A stretch of DNA of 64,000 nt, taken from assembly GCA_035048485.1 (NCBI GenBank), contig CM068581.1, positions 7,639,430-7,703,429 of the forward strand. The letters run 5' to 3'. The notes under the pieces were generated by a model. That model saw nothing but the letters and a program-made list of their open reading frames with translations. It was not told the DNA's origin and did not search any database. Of this stretch, positions 42,701 through 55,800 are shown piece by piece. Position 1 is the first letter of the stretch, and each line of letters starts with the position of its first letter. This DNA comes from Pteria penguin (taxonomy: Eukaryota > Mollusca > Bivalvia > Pterioida > Pteriidae). Position numbers and translations under genes: made by a program.

Positions 42701-45700
42701 TAAATTCTTTGTAACGTCACAACGAAAAACAACGCCAAGAGATATTAGATCGGACAAAAAGACTGCCATTATCAAGATCGGCAAGTGGTCTATTCGCATT
42801 TGGCATGATTTTCATGAAAAACATCTGACGTTTACTAAAGTTAATTGTGTTTCATAGCATTTTATCATAGGAATAAGTCCAAGGGCAATAACTCCAGCAG
42901 AAATGGTCCTATCCAACCAATCTTGGAACTTGACCTGCAAAATAAAACTTGAAATTTTTTAGTACAAGCTCCCCCCCCTCCTAAAATTATAAATTTCTCA
43001 AAATGAAGAAAAAGATATTTAAACCGTAATATATGTGATAGTTGGTACATTTTACTTGTTTCATGATAAATTTCATAATGTTTTGACAAGAAATAGATTT
43101 TAATGAATTTCTGAAAAATTTTTGAAATTTATAAGTCCAAGGGCCATAAATCTGTCAAAAGTAGGTCAATCGTAACAAAACTCGAACTGGTACTGACGCC
43201 GCTTGAAATAAAGCTATATACCAAATTTCAACTCAATATCTTGAAAGACGGCAAAAAAAAGTCTGGAAAACATGACCTAGGACATATGGTCACACAACCC
43301 CCCCCCCCTTAAAATTATATGACCCCGGACCCTGGACGGACGGACAGATGGACGTACGGACATCGCCATAACATAATACGTTCCGTCTAATGACAGGCGT
43401 ATAAAAATTGTAGGCCCCTAGGAACCGAGTTTCTTCTGCTGATACGTGATAACTTTTGTGTAGCAAAAAGTGATAGTACCCGTCGTTCCGCACAATAGTG
43501 ACCGGGCACCATTGCTTCAGAGTATCCATGGCATTATCCAATTAAATGCCTAGGATTTATCATGTGATGCACTAATGAGATTTAGGTATTGTAAAGGAGC
43601 ATCTTGTCTAGTATAATATTACTTTAATGTTTTATTTATATGTGTATTAATATCACTTTATCTAATGTTTTATTTATAGGTTTATTAATACTACTTTATA
43701 TAATGTTTTTACATGTGTATTTTTGTTTTAGACCACACAAACTGAGCCACAATTGTTGTTTCAACTGACATTTTTTGTCAGTACCATGACTGCATTACAA
43801 TCCTATATTTCTGCGATGTCTTTTTGTGTGCTCATTCTTTTTTTATCTGCATGTCCATGGCACAATTTCTCATACCATGTAGTCAGATGTCTTTTTTTCT
43901 TTCCAACATTAGTTTTGGTTCACAATATAGACTGCAATCACAACATAGTTTTGTATAATCTTACCGTTTTACTACTCTGATTAACTTCTCGGAAAAAATC
44001 TCGTCCAGATGCTGACAGATCTGGTACACTACCATGTCTTTGTAACTTCCCAGGACTAATATTCTGAACTGCCGTATCTGAGGATTGACTGCCTGCAATG
44101 ATAGTTATTTAGCATTTTGTTTAATTCTATTCTGTATTTTATATCAGAAATACATCACACATAAAATGTGTAGATAATAATGGCTTTTCCAAAACCATTC
44201 TAGAAATAAGAAGAATTTTAGAATACCTAAAGAATAAAAATAGGGCATTGCTAACGGGTGCATGATACACCTGCATCATGTTTAAATGTGGTCTACAAGC
44301 CACATCCTTTCATATGACACCATCAAGTTTTGTTCCCCCTTTAGATAAGGAGTAGAAGCCCGGAAAACCTTTCCGACCTTGTCCATTTCCCCCACCCCAG
44401 GGACCTGACCCCAACTTTGAAACCCTCATGCACAACTAAAAACCACATCATTTCATATGACACCATCAAAAGTTTTGTTCCCCCTTTAGTTAAAGAGGAG
44501 AAGCCTGGACAAGCTTTTCCGACCCTGCCCATTTTCCCCCACCCAAGAGGCCTGACCTCAACTTTGAAACCCACAGGCACAACTACAAGCCACATCCTTT
44601 CATACATGTATGACACCATCAAATATCGAATATTCCACGAATGTGGTGATGGCATCTGTCTGATGTGGGGCATACAAATTTTGACCTTTGCAACGAACCC
44701 ACCCGAAGCAGTGATGGATTTTCAACATGCCATGCATACCACGACACGGGGACTCGGATTTTATTGTCTCATCTGCAAGACAGGACAGTGACATGACCAG
44801 AGCAGGACTCAAACCCCGGCCTCCCAACCAGGAGGCGAGCGCGATACCACTAGGCCACGCCAGATTTGGTTCATGAGAAGAAGTCGAAAATGTGAAAAGT
44901 TAATGGATGCCAACAAGTCTTTTTTGGCCAGATTTATTGTGGGGTGTATCTAGAGTAGGTTGACATGGGTCACACAAGATACCTTCCTTTCACATACATG
45001 GCAAAAAAGAAATATCAACCTTGTCAAAATGTTTGTCTAGGAATTGGAAATATGGAAGCTCTATCCTCTATACTGTAAGAGTAATCTGCTTTCAGTACTT
45101 CTTCACCGGACAGACAGATTAACAGACGAACAGATGGACAGGGTGATTCCTATATACCAGGCCCCCCCTCCCAACTGTGTTTGTGGGCAGTGTAAAGTGT
45201 AAAAATATATGATTGTCATACAGGTGTGACATTGGATGGGGTAGACCTCGACCTAAATCAATAGGCATAAAATATTTGACAGAATTAAATGAATCTTGCA
45301 TTACCTGCTAGATCACTTGATTGCATGTCCTGGTCATCTATTTCTTTTGCAGTGAACGGAGGATCATCTATAAAACAGTATTATGAATAAAATGTACAAC
45401 TCTTGCTTAACTAGATTTCAGCATGCTCAAGAAGACTTATGTTGCTCTTCAGATTCAATTCAAGCCATGTGCTAGAATATAACATACAGTAACTAAAATA
45501 TGAGTCCTAGCAAAACAGATCTGTCTGTACATATGTCCCTCCCTCTAGATGCCAGATAAAGTTATCTGATGTGTCATACGGTTTTGCAGATGACACATCA
45601 GCTCAGTTTGTCAAATATCAATAAAGAACTCCCATATAATTGTTATCAATAAAGAACTCCCATATAATTGTTATCAATAAAGAACTCCCATATAATTGTT

Positions 45701-48700
45701 ATCAATAAAGAACTCCCATATAATTGTTATCAATAAAGAACTCCCATATAAATGTTATCAATAAAGAACTCCCATATACTTGTTATCAATAAAGAACTCC
45801 CATATAATTGTTATCAATAAAGAACTCCCATATAATTGTTATCAATAAAGAACTCCCATATAATTGTTATCAATAAAGAACTCCCATATAATTGTTAAAT
45901 GGCAAGAGACAAAGCATTGAAAGGTATCACATTGATCAGTAGTGTTACAAAGTATCACTTATTTTGAATTACATTTTTTCTCCATTTAGATTGAGATTTT
46001 GTTTTGTGAAAATCAATGATATCCTGAAATACAGTATTTCACTTGTTCTGAACAGTAATATTTTTAAAACTTTTTTAAAGATTCAAATCCTGTAAAAGCA
46101 TAGCTATAAATAAATTATTAATGATGGTGCTTTGTTGCCGATGAAGGGATATACCTGTGACAGCAGGTCTGACACCTAGGAATAGAAGCAAACATCTCTG
46201 GAGATACTCTTGGCAAGCCTCCTCAAAACATGTCTCTCTATGAGAATGTGGTGAATCTTTGATAGTTCCCTCATCATCTACAAGACAAAGTCAACTTTAT
46301 TTACATATACATAAATTCTATACTACAAATACATCATTATCTACATGTACACACATTCTATACTACACATCATTATCAGAAAATATAAAAGCCATATGTA
46401 TATATGAGGTAAACAAGGTACAGTCAAACTTCGATATCTCAAACACTGATATCTCGAATACCCGGGATATCTCGAAGTCGAACGTTGGTCCCGAAAAAAA
46501 TCCTTCATATTATGATTAAATTCACCCCGGATGTGTCGAACACTGATATGTCGAATACCATGCTTATCTCGAATACATTTTCCAGTCCCGAAGTTCTTAT
46601 TTACCCGGTTTATCTCGAAGTTGGCTTCTTATTGACAATAATCCCCGTGGCGTTTACCCTAAATAACAGGTCGCTCACGTGGTGTGATCAATTGACCGTG
46701 TCGGTGTACAAAGCCGCAGTAATTACATAATCGATCGCGTCCATTTGTACCCTGTTATTTATACCAAATATTAATAAATGATGATAGTTTATTAAACTCG
46801 ACACAAAATGAGATAATTAACATTAACTGTAATTAATGCTTTTTCATGCCTACGTTTAAAGAAATTTCTTTACACTGTTCATTATTACGATTTGCAATCC
46901 GTGTATATGTCTATGTATTTTTATGCAAAGTAATAGTAATTAAATCAAATTATGACGTGTGTCTTTATCTTGTCTTACGTGTTAGCCCGTCCTCGGTTTT
47001 AGGTATAGTATAAGACCGTTATATCCAGTATTGGATTTAAATTACGATGTTATATAATTACTGAAAAGGAAACATGACGTTTCCAGTTTTGGAGTATATC
47101 CTCTATATATTCATAAAATATGAAAGGTATAATGAGATTTAGATTAATTATTTAGGAACAATATAATATGCACATCTTCATGCGTATTTATTGATAAATA
47201 CATGTATATCTCATACATTTACTATAATAATCACAGATGTCAAATGAATCGGCGTACATTAACAACTGCAAGATTTGTGATCCTAAACTCGAAATTTGGA
47301 TATCTCGAACTACGGATATCTCGAAGTATTTTCCACGGTCCCTCCGACTTCGAGATAACGAGGTTTGACTGTATAATAAACAATAACTTAGCAATGAAGC
47401 TGAGTAATAGATCTTAGTATCTCCTATCAAACCAAAACTTATTTAACAAATATTTAGGAGTTGTATTTCTCATTACCATTAACTACAAAAGATAAAAGTA
47501 CTAGGAAGTTATTCTGACATGATCTTTTTTTCCAAACTGTTTTATGATACTTTTGAAAAATACAAGCCTCTATGACATGAATTTAAATATACGAATTAAA
47601 ACTTTCAATTTTTAAATACCTCTATTTCAAATGAAATATAAACTTAAATTTGAAAACCATTATATTAAGTAACACAAGATGCTGTTGGCAGCAAAATTTT
47701 TCAAATGACATTTTTTAAACAGCACATGTAGCCCAAGGGCCATAACTCTTGTAAATATTTCAGAACAAGATTCTCCTTATAATATTCACACCTACATATT
47801 GTGATCTTCGTACCAAGTTTCACTGAAATCCTTTAAGTGTTAAGAGAATTCCCAAGACAAGGTGAATTTACTATATAATTATGCTTAGAAATGTAAGTAC
47901 AATGACTGTAACTCCAGTAACATATTTTGGACAAGATTCCCTTTACAATAAACACATCTACAAATTGCGTTTGTACCAAACTTCATTGGAAATCTCTTAA
48001 GGGTTACAGAGAAATTGAAGACCAGGTGAATTTTCTATATATGTAAAAAAAAAATGAAAGGACTTGAAAGTCCTCAAGGTCGGAATTGCATAGTCAGGTA
48101 CATCAAAGGTAATAAAGTCGTGATCCACCAAGAGATCACACACCAAGCGTGTAATGTTTAGGATCAGTATTGACAAAAACACGGTCTGCCCACAGGTGCT
48201 CGTTTTCATATAAACAACTGCTCCACGCTGTACGTCTCCGTCTCGTACTATATAGTTATCTCATTCTCTCTTATCACTTTTGATCTTTAGCAATCTGGAC
48301 AGTCTCCTGCTGTACATGTACATTTGGGGAAAACCACATTTTCATATGTAGATCTATAAATAACTGGCTATTTTTTGTAGCATTACACATCAACAACTAC
48401 CAAGACGTTTGTTTATCGTTGTGACGAGAAGATTGTAGAGTACTTTGAATTCCACTGCTATAAAAAAGAAGCGATATTCTCAAGTTTTATTAATTATAAT
48501 ACAGCGGATACTAGTACGGACTAGTAGTGTACTTCTTACATTACGGCACAGCAACACAATAATGTCAATCGTACTTTTTCGGGACTTTCTGTCGAGCATT
48601 CGGAAAGACTGCATGTCCTCCAGCGCATGAATATAACTCGTCTAAATCGATGGAATAACGGCACATCTATTTTCTCATTTGATCAAACTTATCTTGTATT

Positions 48701-51700
48701 GACTCGTACAATATGAACTATAAGTACTAAAAGTAAATCTAATCACGCTTTTTCTAAATATTGACGCACTATTTATACACGAGAAGGTATTTTCTGCCTT
48801 CCACGCGTTCACCATAGCATATTGTAACAACTAGGGTCTGAAATTGCTACGCAATTCTGACCAAAAAAAGTAAAAGGGCCATAACTACTGTAAAATTTTT
48901 TAGATAGCTTGCTCCTTCCTGTATGTGCATCTACATACTGTAGTTGTACCAAAGTTTCATTAAAGTGCTCCCAAGGGTTAAGGAGGAGTTTTGAAGACAA
49001 ACTGTATCACTGACAGAAGGACAATGTCAGAATGATGGCAAGGTACAATACAACATTATGCCCCTAGCCATATATAGCAGAGGCATAAAAATCACACAAT
49101 ATTAGGTCATAAAGATCTTGCTTTATCTGAAATCAAAAAAGCAAATCAAAGAAGTCTCACAAGTTACGTTTTTGGTCTGCAAATGAAAAGTATAGTTCAG
49201 TCACCTTATATGCAAAGTATCAAGTCTGTAGTACTTTTACAATTTGAAAATTTTGCTTCAACTTGACACTTAATGATAAAAATGATAGACAAATGGACAG
49301 GTCACAGCTACTTTGCAATGTGAGCAATCTACTGATTCAACAAGTATGTTTCTATGAAAATCATAGTTACAAACATAACACACAATTAAAAATCAAAGGC
49401 TTGAAGAGCCACAAAGGCGTCGAGCTAAATTTGTCAAAAGTAGCAGAAATTGACTAGTTGTGTTCATCTTTTTTGTTGAATTCCGAAAATTTTTGGAATT
49501 GAGTAAAAATGAAAAGCTTAAGGTCCAACAGCCATATATCATATATCATTATAACATTGTTCTTTATGTCATTCTTGCAGAAGTATGTCAAATATCTTTT
49601 CACAAAGAATGTACATGTGAAATCAATCGAACACCATTGCCATTTTTTTCACAAAGATAGATTAATGGACTAGTTGTTACCATTGTAAAATACGGAAGCC
49701 TTATGCTTAATTTGTTTTAAGATATGGTCTAGGTTACTGTTTTTGTCTACGATACTAACACTGACACTAGGGCCAACGGCTTCTATATATCGTCCAAAAG
49801 CACTACTTATACGGTCGTTTATTGTATGTGCACGTGTAAGGGCTACAACACCATCGCCGTAATGACGCAAGCCGATTGTGCATCACAATCGCACTTTATC
49901 GGTTGATTTAGAATAAAATCTTCACATATAAGTTCTACGTATTTTATTTTTCATGCATTCAATCTAAAATTCTGTCTTAATCCATGCTATCATCCTTTAC
50001 ATTCGCATTAAATTTTGTAGGCGATTTGAAAACTTTCTCGGCTGCCATTTTTTATCCCCTCGTGGAAACTTTTCCAGATATGTGGAAGACCATGTGATAT
50101 ATACACATGCTACTTCCCTTATAAGGAAAAAATGAGGCGTGGCTTTAGAAATTTTAGCGGGAAAATTCACAACTTCGCAAAAACAAGTAATTGGAATTTA
50201 CTTTAAGCTACATGTATTTGGCTTTGTGACCAACATCTTGATCATTTAATGCTATTCTGATTGCAACCTAAACTTTTTAAAAAGCTATGCTTGTTTAAGA
50301 TAAACTGGAGTTACCTGCTCTTGCTTGCTATCGCTGCGCGAAAAGACAGGTGACCACCGCCATTTTGTAGAGGCTATTCCCTGTCCAGCAAGTGTTATTT
50401 ATAGCACAGACCGTAAGGGCAGATAAGAAGCTGTACACACTGCGTGTAGATATTTTTAAAATTCATCTGCAGTAGCATACACAGCATAGGTATACAGTAC
50501 CTGATGTAATTTACGAGAGGCTAGTGATGTTTAGCCTTGAGGATGTAATTAATTTTGTCGATATTTGTTGATTGAATGAAACAAAAAAAAATTCAGTGAG
50601 ATAAAAATAACCCATAATGGGTCACTTGAACCTAGGTCAGCCTTGTTATGAATTAGTGGTCACCTGCCTAGATATCTTTGTGATACGCATTGCCAGTCTA
50701 TATTTAGGATTCTATGAAATATTTTATTTGTTCTTTTTTAGACTAAAATTTATATCTACAGATATTATTATTATATCATTTATATTACTATATATATTTC
50801 GAAGATCGCACGATCGGTTTCTATATTGGCGCTTAATGTCAAATTAGGCCTTGATCGCGTGTGTTACAAGTGTTCTACTACGATTTCTCCAAATAAGGCA
50901 ATATGTCACGTGGTCTTCCCCATATTTGGAAAAATTCCCATGAAGTGCGATTGTAATTCATAATCGGCTTGCGTCATCACAGCGAATGAATATTTTAACA
51001 CACACAATAAGCGACAGAATACTATGTGTTTTAGGGCAATATATTGATAATTTAAGTTAAGCAGACCTATGCTTAAACCTATTTCTGTGCAATGAAATTT
51101 CAATAACAATTTCAATGCTTGACGCCTTAAAAAATGAAGTATATGATATTTCTAATTCTTTGGCTCACAACAGTAAAAAGAAGACATTACAGAATTATAC
51201 AATACCAGAAATTCCCCCTTCTGATGCAGTTTCCTCTCTGTCTTCTGCTTCCTGTTCTGTTTCTATGTCTTTAGATATCTCCATCTTATCCCCCATGTCC
51301 TTAGACTTATCAGATCTAGGAGATTTGTCATCCGAAAACAAAACTGTTTTTTTATCATCCAAGTGATGTCGAGCTCTCTTAAACTGACTGAGCTGTCTCC
51401 GAACGTTGAATATATACTGATAAATCCCACACAAATATTGTGAGGGGCTAAAATGAGGAGAGGTAAAAAAAAAAAAATTATACAAATCCATAAAAATCTG
51501 CATTTAAATCTTTACTTGTATGAAATCACAATTATATCATTGGTACTGTACTAAATACAGTAGAATCTGCTTGTGGTAATAATGAGTGTTGACAGAAAAT
51601 AAAATATAATAATCAGACTATTCTGAAACATGAAGTTGTCATTCTAGACGCATCTATCACATTCACCTTCATGTACAACATCTGGATTTGAATGCTTTGA

Positions 51701-52766
51701 CATGATGGCTACTTAATTATATTCAGAAATAAATACACGCATAGTTATGTTCAAGAAGTATTTATAGCAAGGACTGGGGTCTGATACTAAATAAACACAA
51801 TGGGACTTTTACAAAACTCTTTATTCTGGCCAATTGCAAGCAATTTTTGTGTATCTTGTACTGTAATATTACAGGATACAAGTACACAATGCCATTCTTT
51901 TCATTTCTTGAGATCTTGACATTTTCAAATTACAATATTGAATTACTGTTTGTAAATCCTGAAAAAAAAGAGTTTGGTTTTGTCTGCAATCTAAATGTTT
52001 TCACCATCAAATGATTCCAACCATCCGTAAAATATCTTCTAACCAACCTGAAGATGTAACCAGACAATAGCAAATCACTAGAATCACACTGCTCAACATT
52101 GCCTCCTTTTCAACAGTAATATATTTATCCTATCAAGGCTAAAGTACCATAACCTCTGGGTTATTTTCTAATTTCAACTTGTGAAAACCTTTTTGTCAAA
52201 TAACTTAAAGCCTCAAATTTGTGTTCAAGAGAGAACTCATTTTCCTTTCACTTATTTGCAGTTCTGCAGTGAAATGACCAAAAATATGTTAAGTCTCTAC
52301 ACCATGTCATCTAAAACATGTCAATAATATGTCAATATGAAAAGCTAAAACTAAAAAACTAAATTGCTCCTGAACATTTCTGCAAAAATCACTGGCTGGA
52401 AGCATGTGCCTTTACATGCTAAAATTAAATAACTAAATTTTTAATGTATCAGTGCAACAAAACTGCCCCCGCTGGCAGCTAAGCTAGTGAAATATAAATG
52501 CCAGAAAACTAAGGTTTTCAAGAAATTTTAAATGTTCAAGGGCAATTACTCTGTCAAAAATTACAGGAACACACCTATATTCAAACTTGACCTGCATTTG
52601 CCCTTGATACATCTATATACTCAATATCAATTTAATCCATAAAACCTTTACCAAGAAAATGAGCAGAAACTGTCATTTTTAAGAAAATTTTTTATGTTCA
52701 AGGGCAATAACTCTGTCAAAAATTACCGGACTACACCCATATTTGAACTTGACCTGCATCTTCCCT

Positions 52767-52822
<56 letters not shown>

Positions 52823-55800
52823 GCAATATCAAATTAATCGATCAACCCTTCATAGAGAAAATGAGCGGAAACTCAATGACAATGGAAAAACGGAACAGGG
52901 TAACACTATAAGCCCATACATATATATAAAAATATATATGATGCATTAAAAGTACAACAAATTTATGCTATAAAAGAGATTCAGTTTTTTAACATTATGA
53001 ATGAGAATCAAAATTTACCTTTTTCTTTGTGTTGCTATTTTAACAAGATTACAGTGTTTAAGAAGTGTTGCTAATAGACATCTAGATACCAAATCTAGGT
53101 CATCATCATGAATGTCACAAGTATCGTAATCTGAGGAAAACAAAATATGCACTGTTAAGGGTAAATATTCTGTACAATCAACTAGTAATTATACATTGCA
53201 CGAGATTCGCTGAGCATGAATGTTTGAGCACTGTGTAATCATAAAACATGCAATGATTTAAAATCACTGGTGTTTTTCTAGCCAGAGAAACTCTGAGTTA
53301 TGATAATCACAGGGATTAACACATTCATAGCTTATGTTGCAAACATTCTGCATGTATATTTTAAGCAATACATATCTCCTAATGATTTGAAGAAATTCTC
53401 TAATGGGATATGTAGGTGGGGGACTCTTGTCCTTTAGATAAGAGGGCATAACCTTGACCTCTGACATCAAAATCAGACATCTTTGTCTCTTCATGACTAA
53501 GTATGTATCAATATTTGTTGTAAATTTGATGCACAGTATCCAGAAAATATTTTAAAATATATGTTTTTGCCATTTTTTTTACATTACCAGGTATGATAAA
53601 ACCTTTCTTAACCCAATATACTTTAATTCAATAAATAAGTATAAAACACCTATCAAAGCATTCTTCAATCATACAGAATGTTTTTGGCAGAGAGAGAAGT
53701 ATTTCAAAGCTTTTGATTATATGTGGAATTTGCTCTTAAATGCTGAGGGTTAGTCAAACCCTCCAAATGGAGAAACTTTAAGTTAGAGCAGTGATTAAGT
53801 ATCTATGTAAAAAGGGGATGTCTCCCAAGGAAATTTCACAAAAACCCTTGGGAAGGAGTCATCTTCTTATAGTATTGTTTAAAAATGGGCTGCTGAATTA
53901 AAAGAAGGAAGGAGACAACTGAAGATGATGAACAGTTTGGATGTCCCAAGGAGGCTACAAAGATGAAAACCCTGATATTGTACATATTTGTGTCATGTGT
54001 GACAAGAAGAAACCTCTGAGATATAGCCAGAGAAGATGGCATAAGTTATATCAATTTCAGTGACATTCTATGCATGTCTAAGGTCTCAGTTAAATGGGTT
54101 TTCTAGAATGTTGACTGAAGATCACAAGAGAAACAGGTGTGATGTTTCTTTGTAACATTTGTCTCACTATGAGAATGATCCAGAGGATTTTGTAGGTTGA
54201 ATTGTCACTAAGGATAAAACTTGGGTTCATCATTTTGACCTTGAATCTAAAAAACAAAGCATGCAATGGATTCACCATGTTTCATCCCCTCCTAAAAATT
54301 CCAAAGAGTTTCCTTCCTTCCTTATTTTGGGATAATCAGGGAATAATCATGACTGATTTTCTTAAGGAATGCTGCATGATAAACGGTGCATATTACACAA
54401 ATTACAGCTATCCTAAAAGGACAAATACCAGCCTCTGTCCCTTAGGGAACCAGAATGAAGTACATTGGTACGGGTTATTATTCGGAAACTATGGATTTAT
54501 CATTTTTTCACTCATTGATATTATGACTTTGACCTCAAAATCAATAAGCATTCAGTTTATAACCAAATTTGGTTTTTGAATTTCATGTAATGTTCTTGAG
54601 TTTCATCAGAAAACAATTTTGTAATGGACTAACAGACAGACGGACTGACAAATGAAATGGAGACCCTCGACCTGCATAACGGACTAATTAATATGAGCAC
54701 TAGAACATCTTTACCTTCTTGTTTTGCAAATTCTAACATCATTTCCCATACATGGCTGGTGGTTTCTGATTTGGTACCACAACAAAGTTCTAAAAGGAGC
54801 ACCATATCGCCTGTTATCTCAAATTTCTCCAACAGGTCACCATCTAACTGGTGTCTTTTTACACAATCACAAAGATTATGCAACAACTCACCTAAAAAAT
54901 TATCATGCTCAATATATATGTCACTTTCATGACTTAATGTTGATTCAAGTCTAGCAGAAAATACAACAATTATTTATAAAATTTTCACATTTCATAGGTT
55001 CTTTAAAAACAAAGCATTTGACTGATTAATAGGAAATACCAATGACAATTTATCTATGAATCAACCATAACAAAGTATAAATGAGCAACGGTCATCTCAA
55101 ATCATCATAAACATGGTCACAAAAGCGAGCATCAGACTTTCTTTCTGCCCTGTTCGTCTTCATTGAAAATATGAAGAAATGAAATGCATCCTATGACTAA
55201 TTAAAATATAAAAGAAGAGTGGCAAGAATGTGGTATTTATAAGGCTTTGCATCAATGTCACTGAGGATTGCACTAATTAAATACATGTCTTATTACATGT
55301 ACCAAGATTGGACAACAGTACAAAGTATTTACATTCCAGGCAACAATGTCAAATGTTCTCTGTTTAAATGATTAAAAATGCCTGGCACCATGGTCAAATG
55401 TTCTTCTGTTTAAATGGTTAAAACATATCTTGCTAATACCGGTAGTCAAATGTTCTCCTGTTTAAATTATTAAAACATATCTAAGGTAAATATTTTGTTT
55501 AAATTAATAGAACATGCCTGGCAAATGGTCAAATGTTCTGTTTAAATCAAAACATCCCTGGCAAATGTTCAAATGTTCTCCGTTTAAATTATTAAAACAT
55601 GCCTGGCAATGTTTAAATGTTCAAAACCTCATTACATTTAACAGTTCTTGATGGCTCATGGCTTTTGAGTATTCATATAATGGAACTAGAAATTACCCTG
55701 TAGCTTCATTCAAACTCTCATACTTGTTCAAACTGACAATTCAAATGTAAATTTTTCAATAATATGAACTATTTTCATTTTCTTTTAAAGTATTTCTTTA

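Noticed and set aside
44341..44827. Long open frames on both strands around 44341-44827.
   Set aside because: They run through family B units and a SINE. Copies of the same peptides occur at 29458 and 42228, as expected for repeats.
47997..48209. Minus-strand 70-codon open frame near 48100 with a plausible hydrophobic start.
   Set aside because: No homology is recognised, splice signals compatible with the HERC1 phase are absent, and nearby sequence is repetitive.
54202..54579. Plus-strand 125-codon open frame at 54202-54579.
   Set aside because: It overlaps the mariner remnant in a different frame from the transposase landmarks and is a chance frame of the decayed element.
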